This document shows positions 51,416 to 60,752 of a DNA stretch of 64,000 nucleotides, piece after piece. Each line of letters starts with the position of its first letter. Position 1 is the stretch's first letter. The translations under genes were made by a program, and so were the position numbers. Under the pieces are notes generated by a model that saw only the letters and a program-made list of their open reading frames with translations, was not told the DNA's origin and ran no database searches. Source of the stretch: Deminuibacter soli (GTDB lineage: Bacteria > Bacteroidota > Bacteroidia > Chitinophagales > Chitinophagaceae); the NCBI RefSeq assembly GCF_003412455.1, contig NZ_QTJU01000001.1:1302001-1366000 (forward strand), written 5' to 3'.

Positions 51416-52153
51416 TTAACCCAGTACCTCCTGCAATACCTGCAGGGTACGCATTTGCCCGAAGTCTGCAATGTGCAGGGCTACATATTGCTGCAGCGCC
51501 TCAATAAGTTCGCGGCGCATAAGGCGGTTCATGGGAATGTTTTCGAGATCGTTGTAAAACTGGATATTGTGAATGCGTGAGGTTAGGCTGGCAGGTTCGC
51601 CGCTGATATAGTGCGGATGCAAAGGAGATTCTGCAATAAACTGTCCTTCCTGCAAATCCAATACAGGTGTTTGTTTGCTGAATTCACCCTGCAGCTGAAA
51701 ACCCAGTTCGGTACCCAGGTGCAGGGTGAAGTATAATGGCAGGTTGGCAACCAGTGTGTCGTTGCCGCGGTCGAGCTGTTTCAGGGTATCTTCTATCAGG
51801 TAAAATAATTCAGGGTTAGCTTCGGGTTGTTTTAAGCTGTGTTGCACCAGCTCTACCACGTACATGGCAACAGCATTGCGTATTACGTTAAAAAACACCT
51901 GCTGGTAAATATAGCCCCACTGGTAGTCTTTAATAAACTGCAGGTTCTTGAGATCGTTATGGTACACTTCCATTTCCAGTACCGCGCCTGGCTGAAAGTA
52001 AGCTGCCTTGCCTGCAGAGCGTTTGGTGGTTTGCCGCACGCCTTTTACCATGTAGTTCTGCACGCCGAACAGCTCGGTGTAAATGGTGCTGATTACACTG
52101 GTTTCACCGTACCTGATGGTGCGCAATACAATGCCTTTGGTTTTATGCGTCAT
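51416..52153 (-). CDS. recO: DNA repair protein RecO
   Basis: A 245-residue recombination mediator that loads RecA with RecR. The N-terminal OB-fold has KGIVLRTIRYGETSVISTIYT and GVQNYMVKGVRQ; the C-terminal helical domain has FFNVIRNAVAMYVVELVQHS and LFYLIEDTLKQLD. The zinc cysteines found in Deinococcus-type RecO are absent, as in other Bacteroidota. It starts inside the 3' end of the preceding large gene (4-bp ATGA overlap), so translation is probably coupled. Confidence 0.93.
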   Translation of the reverse strand: MTHKTKGIVLRTIRYGETSVISTIYTELFGVQNYMVKGVRQTTKRSAGKAAYFQPGAVLEMEVYHNDLKNLQFIKDYQWGYIYQQVFFNVIRNAVAMYVVELVQHSLKQPEANPELFYLIEDTLKQLDRGNDTLVANLPLYFTLHLGTELGFQLQGEFSKQTPVLDLQEGQFIAESPLHPHYISGEPASLTSRIHNIQFYNDLENIPMNRLMRRELIEALQQYVALHIADFGQMRTLQVLQEVLG

Positions 52154-55100
52154 GAAACGTGCGCGGGAATTTCTTTTACATTACCCGTACGTTTTAATAC
52201 ACCCCAATGCTGCAGCTCACCTTTAATGGCGCGCTTAAACGAACGGAACAATACCACAATCATCAGCCAACGGTACACAAGTCGCTGCGGAATCATCCAT
52301 ACCAGCTTGGCTGGTTTCTCTTTTTCCAGTCCAAAGGCCAGTAGCGCAATGGCTGCGTCTACAATCATGAATACGAGGTAATAGGTAAATATTTTACCGC
52401 GGTTATCGGTCATTAAACCGAGTATCATAATAATATCTGCCAGTGGTGTAAACAGCGGTATAATGTATTTGAACAACAGTATATCGGGCAATGCGAGCCA
52501 GCCAAGTGATGTATACTTGTGGTTGAAAACAGCATCGTTGTTTTTCCAGAAGGTTTGCATTACACCAAAGCTCCAGCGGAAACGCTGTTTGAAAAACTGT
52601 TTCAGCGTTTCGGGCGCTTCAGTAAAGGCCAGTGCTTTTGATTCGTTGGCTACTATGTAACCGCAGCGCAGAATACGGATGGTGATGTCACAATCTTCTG
52701 CAAGGGTATCGGTGGTAAAGCCGCCTGCCGCTTCAATGGCTTCTTTGCGGAAGGCCCCGATGGCACCGGGTACAACCGTGATGGCATTTACATAGGCAAA
52801 GGCTTTGCGGTCGAAGTTCTGGCTGGTAATGTACTCAATACTTTGCCAGCGGGTAAGCAGGTTTCTTTCGTTGCCTACTTTTACAGTGCCTGCCACTGCA
52901 CCTATTTTTTCATTTACAAACGAACGCACCAGCATACGCACTGCATCCGGGCGCAGTTTGGTGTCTGCATCTATACAAACCACGTAGTCTGCACTGGATT
53001 GCGCAATGCCGTAGTTGAGTGCAGAAGCCTTGCCTCCATTGGGTTTGGTAAATACACGCACCAGCGGGTGATCTTTAAATGCTTCGTACACTACCTCGTA
53101 TGTGCGATCGCTGCTGCCATCGTTTACGAAGATGATTTCGAAGTTGGGATAGTCGCAGGCCAGCAGGTTTTGCATGGAGCTTACGGCATTCACTTCTTCG
53201 TTAAAGGCAGGCACAATAATGCTTACCAGCGGGTTGCCGGGCAAGCCGCTCAGGTGCGCCAGTTTTTTTTCTTTTCTTTTCTGCAATACAGCCAGCACGC
53301 CGATAATGGCCAGGCGTATCATGCTGATGGTTAAGAAAGACAGGAACAATATTTCAAGAATATGCCCGAGATAATATCCACCCTGGGCGAGTATCATGTT
53401 CATTTGAATAAAACCATAACCACTGTCTTTGGGTATGGGCGGCATCAGTTCTTCTTTTGATTTGCCCAGCAAATCGGCAATGGTGGTAAAGCGGTAGCCC
53501 TGGCTTTGAAAGTATTTGATAATGCGGGGCAAGGCTTTAATCGTGGCTTCACGCGGACCGCCTGCATCGTGCAGCAGTATAATGTTGCCGCGGTTTTGCT
53601 CACGTACTATGCGGTTGAAAATAGTGTCGGCATTGTAGGTGGGGTCAATAGATGCCTGCCAGTCTTCCGGGTCAATGCTCTCGCCAATGGTTAAATAATT
53701 GCGCGAGCGGCTAAGGGCAACCGGTATAATCTCTTCTGCTTTTTCAGGCTCACTATCCGCATTAAACGGCGCACGGAACAGGATGGTGCTGCGACCGATA
53801 ATACATTCAATCAGCAGCCTGGTGGCATCCATTTCAAGCAATGCACGCTTTTTACTGATGTTGGCAATATTGGGATGTGTAAAGGTGTGGTTGCCTATTT
53901 CATAGCCCTCGTTGTAAATTCTTTTTACCAGCGGTATGTAGTTTTCGGCCTGTATGCCTACTATAAAAAATGCTGCCGGTACTTTGTACTTGGCCAGGGT
54001 ATCGAGAATTTGTTTGGTGTACACCGGGTCTGGACCATCATCAAAGGTGAGTACCATTTTTTTGTCTTTCGGTGCGCCCCATTTTTTTACCACGTAGTTG
54101 GATGGCAGTGAATCATAATGTTCCTCGGCAATCAGGTATTCTGTGCTGTCGAGTTGTATGCTGATATGGCCGTTGGCGGGCGTGCTTTGCACATCGAGTA
54201 CCTCACCTTCGCCAATATAATCCACATCGTTGGTGCCGAGAATGCTGCTGAAATCTTCGTAATTGAACGAGGTTAAAGCGGCCTTGGTCATGGGCAAATC
54301 ATAGAAGTCCCACAAGCGGCTGTCTTCATTACCCAGGCGCCACATGGCTGTGCCTGCCAGTCCGTATTCTGTGGCAAAACGGATAGTATTGAAATTAGTG
54401 GCAGCATCGGCAAAGTGTACCTGGTGCGCTACATTGTTGTCGTCGGTATAGCTGAACTTGGCGTTGTATGTGTTATTGTCAAAGTCAATCGTGGCATCAT
54501 TGTCACGTGCCAGTGTAAGTGCCTCCTGGAAAGAAACGGTTTGCACGGTATCCTTCGACCAGTCGTACCCGTAACCCGCAATGTTAAGTACAATCTTTTT
54601 CGACGGTACTTTCTTCGCAACCTGGTCTACCGCCGCTTCAATCCATTTCTGGCTCGATATAGGTCCGGGGCCGGTATCATCCGAATGTTCGTCGTATGCC
54701 ATCAAAAACAGGTAATCATTGTAGTTGCTCAGTGCTTCGTAGTCGTAGTCTTCATTAAAAGCCGCAACGTTTTGGGTTACCAGGTAACCATTGCTGTGCA
54801 GGCGTTCGTACAGTTCTTTTAAAAAGGTAGTGAGGTATTCGTTCTGGTCTTCCTTTAAATCTTCAAAGTCCACATTCAATCCTGCAAAATCGTACTGTTT
54901 AAAAATGTGCAGCAGCGATTGAATCAGTCTTTCTTTTTTAGCGGGATCATGCAATATGCGGTGAACAGCTTCGCCCTGCCATTTGCCTTTGGCATAGTTG
55001 GAAAGCATGGGCATTATTTTAACGCCTGCTTTCTGAATTACGTCGAGTGCACGGGTATCGATATTGGTGTAAACAGTATCTGCTTTGGGATCGATAAACA

Positions 55101-55545
55101 GCCATTCGGGAATAACCAGGTTAAGCTTCGATACGTTTTTGCGCAGCGAGATGAGTGATTGCAAGTCCCAGTCAACATAAAACGCGGCACGAATGCCAAG
55201 GCTGTCGCTGAAAAGTGATGAGTTGGAAAGGTTAAGGGTTTTGTTTTTCTGGCCCTGCCCTTTACCGGCAGCCCATTTGGCGTTGATAGCGCTGCGGAAA
55301 CCCTTGTATTTTTTGCTGAGCGGACTTGTGGCGAAAATGGGTTTATCATCCTGCAGGGCGCTTTTCATGGCTGCACCCAGTTTGGGTAGCGAGGGGGTAT
55401 ACACGTTGCGGATGGCGAAATAAACCACTACTCCTGCGAGCAGCAGCAGGAAAAGCAATATGCGGCCTACCCATTTAAAGCGTTGCCACCGGGTAGGTGT
55501 GGCTGTTTGAAATATTTGTTTGGCAGGGGTTTGAATTGTGCTCAT
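52150..55545 (-). CDS. trimodular GH18-deacetylase-glycosyltransferase membrane protein
   Basis: A 1131-residue protein from the ATG at 55545. Order: basic N-terminus, TM helix (about 30-45), a GH18-type hydrolase domain (about 115-420) with GLNVDFEDL (Asp226, Glu228), and GTAMWRLG; then a NodB deacetylase domain (about 495-690) with TFDDGPDP (Asp501/502), NHTFTH (His553, His557), RAPFN and LLHDAGG; a TM region (about 725-755); a processive GT2 domain with VPAFNEE, VNDGSSDRT (804-812), IDADT (858-862), LAEDCD and QRFRW (987-991); and C-terminal TM helices. All catalytic motifs of the three domains are intact. It is coupled to recO by ATGA and lies downstream of carB. Confidence 0.93.
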   Translation of the reverse strand: MSTIQTPAKQIFQTATPTRWQRFKWVGRILLFLLLLAGVVVYFAIRNVYTPSLPKLGAAMKSALQDDKPIFATSPLSKKYKGFRSAINAKWAAGKGQGQKNKTLNLSNSSLFSDSLGIRAAFYVDWDLQSLISLRKNVSKLNLVIPEWLFIDPKADTVYTNIDTRALDVIQKAGVKIMPMLSNYAKGKWQGEAVHRILHDPAKKERLIQSLLHIFKQYDFAGLNVDFEDLKEDQNEYLTTFLKELYERLHSNGYLVTQNVAAFNEDYDYEALSNYNDYLFLMAYDEHSDDTGPGPISSQKWIEAAVDQVAKKVPSKKIVLNIAGYGYDWSKDTVQTVSFQEALTLARDNDATIDFDNNTYNAKFSYTDDNNVAHQVHFADAATNFNTIRFATEYGLAGTAMWRLGNEDSRLWDFYDLPMTKAALTSFNYEDFSSILGTNDVDYIGEGEVLDVQSTPANGHISIQLDSTEYLIAEEHYDSLPSNYVVKKWGAPKDKKMVLTFDDGPDPVYTKQILDTLAKYKVPAAFFIVGIQAENYIPLVKRIYNEGYEIGNHTFTHPNIANISKKRALLEMDATRLLIECIIGRSTILFRAPFNADSEPEKAEEIIPVALSRSRNYLTIGESIDPEDWQASIDPTYNADTIFNRIVREQNRGNIILLHDAGGPREATIKALPRIIKYFQSQGYRFTTIADLLGKSKEELMPPIPKDSGYGFIQMNMILAQGGYYLGHILEILFLSFLTISMIRLAIIGVLAVLQKRKEKKLAHLSGLPGNPLVSIIVPAFNEEVNAVSSMQNLLACDYPNFEIIFVNDGSSDRTYEVVYEAFKDHPLVRVFTKPNGGKASALNYGIAQSSADYVVCIDADTKLRPDAVRMLVRSFVNEKIGAVAGTVKVGNERNLLTRWQSIEYITSQNFDRKAFAYVNAITVVPGAIGAFRKEAIEAAGGFTTDTLAEDCDITIRILRCGYIVANESKALAFTEAPETLKQFFKQRFRWSFGVMQTFWKNNDAVFNHKYTSLGWLALPDILLFKYIIPLFTPLADIIMILGLMTDNRGKIFTYYLVFMIVDAAIALLAFGLEKEKPAKLVWMIPQRLVYRWLMIVVLFRSFKRAIKGELQHWGVLKRTGNVKEIPAHVS

Positions 55546-55677
55546 GGCTGCGCAAGCTACATATGATGTTTGGAATGGGTGCAAAAACCGCGCTGAATTT
55601 CAACAACGCAGACTGAATTTAACGATTAAAACCGCCGGGTATTATTTTTTTACACAAATACTAACAATTGGCAAATG

Positions 55678-55722
55678 AAAAACGGTTTTCTGCATTACAC
55701 GGGGTAAACAGAAAACCGTTTT
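55678..55722. terminator. terminator after carB
   Basis: 14-bp stem AAAACGGTTTTCTG/CAGAAAACCGTTTT with a 16-base loop, 21 bp after the carB stop. It separates carB from the trimodular gene. Confidence 0.75.
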
Positions 55723-55742
55723 GTTATAGTGAGGCGGATTAA

Positions 55743-57389
55743 TTATCCTTCAAAGCTGCTGTAGAAGTACGGTGTTTTGGCTTCAAATTCTGCGCTGCAG
55801 GTATCTACCATTTTAAACACGCGCGTAATGCCAAGGGCCTTGCGTTTTTCGTATACTTCCTCGTCGGTGGTATTGCTGTGCAGTATGCGGGCAATCTGCT
55901 CGTCGCTGAAGCCTTTTTTCTTGGCATCTTTCAGCAGTTCAACAGGCAGGGAATCGAGGGTATATTTCGCGATTTCCTTTTCTATATTGCAGATATCCTG
56001 TATCTGGTAAATAAACCAGCGGTCAATACCTGTTGCTTCCACAATGGTTTTAACACGCACACCCTGCATCAGCGCATCTTTGATACGGAAAATGCGGTCC
56101 CATTTCGGTACCTTGATGTATTCTACCAGGTCTTCGCTTTTCATCATGCTTTTGCCATAGTAACCCAGGCCAACTGCCTCGTTTTCCAGGCTCTGGCAGG
56201 CTTTCTGGATAGCTTCGGTAAAGCTGCGGCCGATGGCCATTACTTCTCCCACGCTTTTCATTTGCAAACCCAGCGTGTCGTTAGCGCCTTTAAACTTGTC
56301 GAAGTTCCAGCGGGGCACTTTTACAATTACGTAGTCCAGTGCAGGTTCAAAATAAGCCGAAGTGGTTTTCGTGATCTGGTTTTTCAGCTCATCCAGGTTG
56401 TAACCAATGGCCAGTTTGGCGGCAATTTTGGCAATGGGGTAACCGGTTGCTTTAGATGCCAGCGCAGAAGAACGGCTAACGCGGGGGTTAATTTCGATGG
56501 CAATCAGTTCTTCTGTTTCAGGATTCAGGGAGAACTGCACGTTACAGCCGCCGGCGAAATTGCCGAGGTCGCGCATAATCTGGATGGCAGTATTGCGCAT
56601 CAGCTGAAATGCGGTATCGCTGAGGGTCATTGCCGGCGCCACGGTAATGGAATCGCCGGTATGGATACCCATGGGGTCAAAGTTTTCTACGGTACAGATG
56701 ATTACTACGTTGTCGGCAGAATCGCGCAGCAATTCCAGCTCAAACTCTTTCCAGCCCAGCACGGCTTTTTCTACCAGTACTTCGTGAATGGGTGAAGCAG
56801 ACAAACCGCGGTTCAGCGCTTCGTCAAGGTCGGCTTTTGTGTGCACAAAACCACCGCCTGTACCACCAAGGGTAAAGGATGGGCGGATAACCAGCGGGAA
56901 GCCGATTTCCTGTGCAAACTCCTTGCCTTCCAAAAAGCTGTTGGCTGTTTTGGCAGGGGCAACGGGAACGCCGAGCTGAATCATCCACTGGCGGAATTTC
57001 TCCCTGTCTTCTGCTTTGTCGATGGCTTTAATATCTACACCAATCAAACGCACATTGTATTTTTCCCAGATCCCAAGCTCTTCAGCTTCTTTCGCCAGGT
57101 TCAACGCAGTTTGTCCGCCCATGGTAGGCAGTACGGCGTCAATTTCGTTTTCCTGGAGAATCTGTTCAATGCTGTCTACAGTAAGCGGTAACAGGTACAC
57201 CCTGTCGGCCATCATGGGGTCGGTCATAATGGTAGCCGGGTTGCTGTTAATAAGAATAACTTTAATTCCTTCTTCGCGCAAGCTGCGGGCGCTCTGCGAT
57301 CCGGAATAATCAAACTCACATGCCTGGCCTATTACAATAGGACCAGAACCGATAATAAGGACAGTTTTGATAGATGTGTCTCTGGGCAT
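55743..57389 (-). CDS. carB: carbamoyl-phosphate synthase large subunit, N-terminal half only
   Basis: 548 residues covering the carboxyphosphate half of CarB: preATP-grasp ([20 protein letters not shown]), ATP-grasp ([33 protein letters not shown] with the metal ligands, [20 protein letters not shown]) and the helical oligomerisation domain ([33 protein letters not shown]). It ends at YSSFEG, where E. coli CarB (1073 residues) reads YSTYEEE at the junction to its second half. The carbamate-phosphate half is not in the window. A genuine split gene, as in some Aquificota and archaea, fits better than decay because the sequence is intact to a domain boundary. Confidence 0.93.
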   Translation of the reverse strand: MPRDTSIKTVLIIGSGPIVIGQACEFDYSGSQSARSLREEGIKVILINSNPATIMTDPMMADRVYLLPLTVDSIEQILQENEIDAVLPTMGGQTALNLAKEAEELGIWEKYNVRLIGVDIKAIDKAEDREKFRQWMIQLGVPVAPAKTANSFLEGKEFAQEIGFPLVIRPSFTLGGTGGGFVHTKADLDEALNRGLSASPIHEVLVEKAVLGWKEFELELLRDSADNVVIICTVENFDPMGIHTGDSITVAPAMTLSDTAFQLMRNTAIQIMRDLGNFAGGCNVQFSLNPETEELIAIEINPRVSRSSALASKATGYPIAKIAAKLAIGYNLDELKNQITKTTSAYFEPALDYVIVKVPRWNFDKFKGANDTLGLQMKSVGEVMAIGRSFTEAIQKACQSLENEAVGLGYYGKSMMKSEDLVEYIKVPKWDRIFRIKDALMQGVRVKTIVEATGIDRWFIYQIQDICNIEKEIAKYTLDSLPVELLKDAKKKGFSDEQIARILHSNTTDEEVYEKRKALGITRVFKMVDTCSAEFEAKTPYFYSSFEG

Positions 57390-57483
57390 GGTACTTGCTA
57401 AAAATGCGGTTATATTTACAAATGCCTTTACCCGGTTGGCGTTTACTGGTTACCAGGTGACCGTTTTGGCCGGATAAATTGCG

Positions 57484-57491
57484 CAAAAGTA
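57484..57491 (-). promoter_or_regulatory. -7 box for carB
   Basis: Minus strand TACTTTTG, exact TAnnTTTG, 94 bp before the carB ATG. Confidence 0.4.
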
Positions 57492-57558
57492 AGATTCATC
57501 GGCGAAATGGCCTTGCTAATTTTAAATTGATTGTTGTTTATTTGCTCAAAGCTTAAGT

Positions 57559-59382
57559 ATGAAGCAGTTGCTGAAGCAGTATTTGTTTTTTTCAGGATGT
57601 GTTTTAGGTTTACTAACAGTTGTTACAGCCCAGGCCCAGGTTCCGCCACCTGCTATCGCCAATAGTTATTTCCGCGACCCGCTGGGTATACCCATTTCGC
57701 TTGCTGCCAATTTCGGCGAAATACGCAAAGGGCACTACCACATGGGGCTCGACATTCGCACCCAGCAAAAAGAAAACCTGCCTGTATATGCTGCAGCAGC
57801 TGGCTATATAAGCCGCATTTCCATAGAAAAAGGCGGTTTCGGCAAAGCCATTTACATTACCCACCCCGCAGGTTACACCACCGTGTACGTGCATCTCAAT
57901 AAATTTTACGATTCGCTCGACCGCTATGTGCAGGCCAAACAGTATACAGATAAAAGCTGGGAACAGGATTGCGATATACCTGCCGGCTTATTCCCTGTTG
58001 CCAAAGGCCAGTTTATTGCCTGGAGCGGCAATACCGGCGCTTCGCAGGGCCCACACCTGCATTTCGAGATCCGCGACAACAAAACTGGTAATAATCTAAA
58101 CCCCTTGTTGTTTCCTTCCCTCGGTGTGGAAGATGCAACACCACCGGCTATTTATGGTTTGTACTGGTACAACCGGAATTACAGCACCTACCAAACCGAG
58201 CCCAAACGCATTTTGCTGAAACGCCAGGGCGGCGATTATGTTAGCACGCAACAGGTGGTAAAAGTTGGCTCGCAGCGCATTAGCCTGGGCATACGGGCAG
58301 AAGATAAAACTTCCTCTTCTTCGTTTATGTTCGGCATATACCAAGCCTCTGTACTGCTGGACGACAGCCTGCAGAGCAGTTTTGCATTGAACGGTTTCTC
58401 ATACAACGATACCCGCTATATAAATGCCTGCGTGGATTATACAACCTGGGTTACCAAAGGCACGCCCATTCAGCATTTGTCGCGCCTGCCGGGCAATGAA
58501 CTGCCGGTGTTTACCACGAATGAAGAAGGCGGTATGCTGCAGCTGAAAGACAGCCTGCCGCACCAGGTAAACATTGAAGTAAAAGATGCAGCAGGCAATA
58601 CCTCACGCGTGCATTTTACCGTACAGTACGATCCTGCCCTGCAGGAGAACCTGTTCTTTACCATGAACGGCATACCCCTGCAGCCCAATACCGCCGGCAA
58701 TGTCACCAGCGAAAACGTAAAAGTGCATTTTGGTGAGTTTTGCCTGTACGATGCGGTAAACTTTGTACTGGCCGAAACACCAAACAAAGGCTGGCCTTAT
58801 GCTTCGGTACAGGCGCAGCTGCACAATTACAAAGTGCCGGTGCACGAGCCTTACACGGTATCATTAAAGCTGAGCAGGCCAGAGCTGGCGCAGTATGCCG
58901 ATAAAATTGTGATGGTACAGCAAAGCCCGGTAGCACGCGCTGCTATTAAACCTATTCGCGAGGGCGACTGGTTTACCGGCTCGTTTAAAAGCCTGGGCAG
59001 TGTACAATTGGTGATAGATAATGAGCCGCCTTCCGCACAACCAACTAACTTTGCCAACGGAACGCATGTGGGCTTAAACAGCACACTGCACCTGCGTTGC
59101 GGCGATAATATTGATGTGAAAAAAGTAGCCGTAACCGTTGATGGCAACTGGTTGTTGTTTACGCACAGCTACGGCGATTATGTATATGCCATGGATGATC
59201 ATTTCCCGCTGGGCGAACACACCGTACGGGTTACTGTGACCGACCTGGCCGGCAATGTTACCGTGAAAGAATACACGCTCACCAAAGAAGACAGGAATAT
59301 CGCCGCGCCGGTAAAAAGAAGTAAAAAACATAGTTCAGGTAAAAAGAAATCAAATGGAAGCAGCAGTAAACGAAGGAAGTAA
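57559..59382 (+). CDS. M23 family metallopeptidase
   Basis: A 607-residue exported protein (MKQLLKQYLFFSGCVLGLLT, cleavage near AQAQ). The LytM/M23 domain lies at about 40-190 with zinc ligands in HYHMGLD (His61, Asp65) and HLHFE (His166, His168), the latter after GNTGASQGP. The remaining 400 residues are beta-rich, probably Ig-like or substrate-binding repeats (LRCGDNIDVKKVAVTVDGNW), and end in a Lys/Ser tail KRSKKHSSGKKKSNGSSSKR. It likely cuts peptidoglycan cross-bridges. Its last 29 bp overlap the start of bcp in another frame. Confidence 0.9.
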   Translation: MKQLLKQYLFFSGCVLGLLTVVTAQAQVPPPAIANSYFRDPLGIPISLAANFGEIRKGHYHMGLDIRTQQKENLPVYAAAAGYISRISIEKGGFGKAIYITHPAGYTTVYVHLNKFYDSLDRYVQAKQYTDKSWEQDCDIPAGLFPVAKGQFIAWSGNTGASQGPHLHFEIRDNKTGNNLNPLLFPSLGVEDATPPAIYGLYWYNRNYSTYQTEPKRILLKRQGGDYVSTQQVVKVGSQRISLGIRAEDKTSSSSFMFGIYQASVLLDDSLQSSFALNGFSYNDTRYINACVDYTTWVTKGTPIQHLSRLPGNELPVFTTNEEGGMLQLKDSLPHQVNIEVKDAAGNTSRVHFTVQYDPALQENLFFTMNGIPLQPNTAGNVTSENVKVHFGEFCLYDAVNFVLAETPNKGWPYASVQAQLHNYKVPVHEPYTVSLKLSRPELAQYADKIVMVQQSPVARAAIKPIREGDWFTGSFKSLGSVQLVIDNEPPSAQPTNFANGTHVGLNSTLHLRCGDNIDVKKVAVTVDGNWLLFTHSYGDYVYAMDDHFPLGEHTVRVTVTDLAGNVTVKEYTLTKEDRNIAAPVKRSKKHSSGKKKSNGSSSKRRK

Positions 59383-59824
59383 AGCACCCGTGTTTAAAGG
59401 GGTTGACCAGGATGGCAATGTAATTTCACTGGCAGATTTTAAAGGGAAGAAAGTGGTATTGTATTTCTATCCCAAAGACAATACACCCGGCTGCACCGCA
59501 CAGGCCTGCAACCTGCGTGATAACTACACCGAGTTGCTGGAGCAGGGTTTCCAGGTAGTGGGTGTTAGTGCAGACAGCATTAAAAGCCACAAGAAGTTTG
59601 AAGACAAGTTTCAGCTGCCATTTCCCTTGCTGGCAGATGAGGACAAGAAAATTGTGGAGCAATACGGCGTGTGGGGCGAAAAGAAGTTTATGGGCAAAAC
59701 CTATATGGGCATCAGCCGCACTACTTTTTTAATAGATGAAGCAGGTGTGATCCGTAAAATCATTACTAAGGTTGACACACAGGATCATACAGCCCAGGTG
59801 CTCGGGGCATGGAATGAGGCGTAA
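59354..59824 (+). CDS. bcp: thioredoxin-dependent thiol peroxidase (Bcp/PrxQ)
   Basis: A 156-residue peroxiredoxin reducing hydrogen and organic peroxides. The peroxidatic Cys47 is in DNTPGCTAQAC, and Cys52 is the resolving cysteine five residues later (PrxQ arrangement). KVVLYFYPKD precedes it and VWGEKKFMGKTYMGISRTTF is diagnostic. The ATG lies inside the peptidase gene (29-bp overlap), suggesting coupling. The gene is convergent with birA, 17 bp apart. Confidence 0.95.
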   Translation: MEAAVNEGSKAPVFKGVDQDGNVISLADFKGKKVVLYFYPKDNTPGCTAQACNLRDNYTELLEQGFQVVGVSADSIKSHKKFEDKFQLPFPLLADEDKKIVEQYGVWGEKKFMGKTYMGISRTTFLIDEAGVIRKIITKVDTQDHTAQVLGAWNEA

Positions 59825-59841
59825 GCGGGCCGGCATCTGCA

Positions 59842-60606
59842 TCAGGAGGCCAGGTCCCAGCGCACCTCGCCAAACTCAACGTAAGGATAAATGCTGTCGC
59901 GCAGCCACAGGCGGCCCATTTCGTCAACATGGTCAATGATGCATTCGAAAGCAATAGCGTCTTTGTGCAGTTTTACTTTTTCGCCGCGCTTAAAGAGGCG
60001 TTCGTTGTAAGCCTGCAGTAATGCATCAGTATCATTTTCGTGCAGTTGCTGAAAGCGTTGTTCCAGAAACGAACACAGTTCCTGCGCAAGTGCCGGAGTA
60101 TCAAAATTTTTACCGGTAATTTGTTTTAGTGAAACAGGGTTTTTAATGGCAGCATCAAATACAACCTGGTTAATATTTATGCCCATGCCGGCTACCGCCC
60201 ACTGCCAAATATTACCTTTCAGCACATTCTCGATGAGGATGCCCCCTGCCTTTCTGTCACGCCAGTAAATATCATTGGGCCATTTAATACGTGTATCGTC
60301 AAGGGCATATTTGCTGTAAAAATCATGTACGGCAAGGGCTACAGCCATGCTGAGCCTGAATTGCGCGGAAACTGCTAAACGGCTGGTATCCAGCAGTACA
60401 GATAAAATGATGTTTTGACCGGGTTCTGTTTTCCAGGTCTTGCCGCGTTGGCCTTTACCGGCGGTTTGTTCCAGTGCAAACCAGGCAGCACCATGCATAG
60501 CCATGCCGTTTTGTGCCAGGGCCATGGCATAGTTGTTGGTGCTATCCACGCGGATTAATTGTGTGAAAGGATATCCAATTATCGGTTTATGTTGGGGAGT
60601 AGGCAA
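59842..60606 (-). CDS. birA: biotin-[acetyl-CoA carboxylase] ligase
   Basis: Attaches biotin to BCCP. About 254 residues from the TTG at 60606; no ATG exists before the conserved region, and another in-frame TTG at 60672 would add 22 residues of unlikely sequence. RVDSTNNYAMALAQ, FALEQTAGKGQRGKTW (biotin/ATP loop), RIKWPNDIYWRDRKAGGIL and the short C-terminal SH3-like domain are all present. The N-terminal DNA-binding domain of E. coli BirA is absent, so this is a class I ligase without repressor function. Confidence 0.93.
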   Translation of the reverse strand: MPTPQHKPIIGYPFTQLIRVDSTNNYAMALAQNGMAMHGAAWFALEQTAGKGQRGKTWKTEPGQNIILSVLLDTSRLAVSAQFRLSMAVALAVHDFYSKYALDDTRIKWPNDIYWRDRKAGGILIENVLKGNIWQWAVAGMGININQVVFDAAIKNPVSLKQITGKNFDTPALAQELCSFLEQRFQQLHENDTDALLQAYNERLFKRGEKVKLHKDAIAFECIIDHVDEMGRLWLRDSIYPYVEFGEVRWDLAS

Positions 60607-60736
60607 AAGAATGCTTATTTTTGACGAAGCGAAACTACAGGATGAAAGGATATGTTCGAAACATCCCGCCAATTAGTTTGCAGTATTAGCGACAATCCTG
60701 CAAGGGCTTGTCAGAAACAACAATCATTATTCATTT

Positions 60737-60744
60737 TAAATTTG
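60737..60744 (+). promoter_or_regulatory. -7 box for rsfS
   Basis: TAAATTTG, an exact TAnnTTTG match, only 8 bp before the TTG at 60753; transcription would start almost at the initiation codon. Confidence 0.4.
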
Positions 60745-60752
60745 TTTGATTA

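Noticed and set aside
55878-56795. Plus-strand open frame of 305 codons opposite carB
   Set aside because: Antisense to strongly conserved carB sequence; His/Phe/Gln-rich translation typical of a shadow frame.
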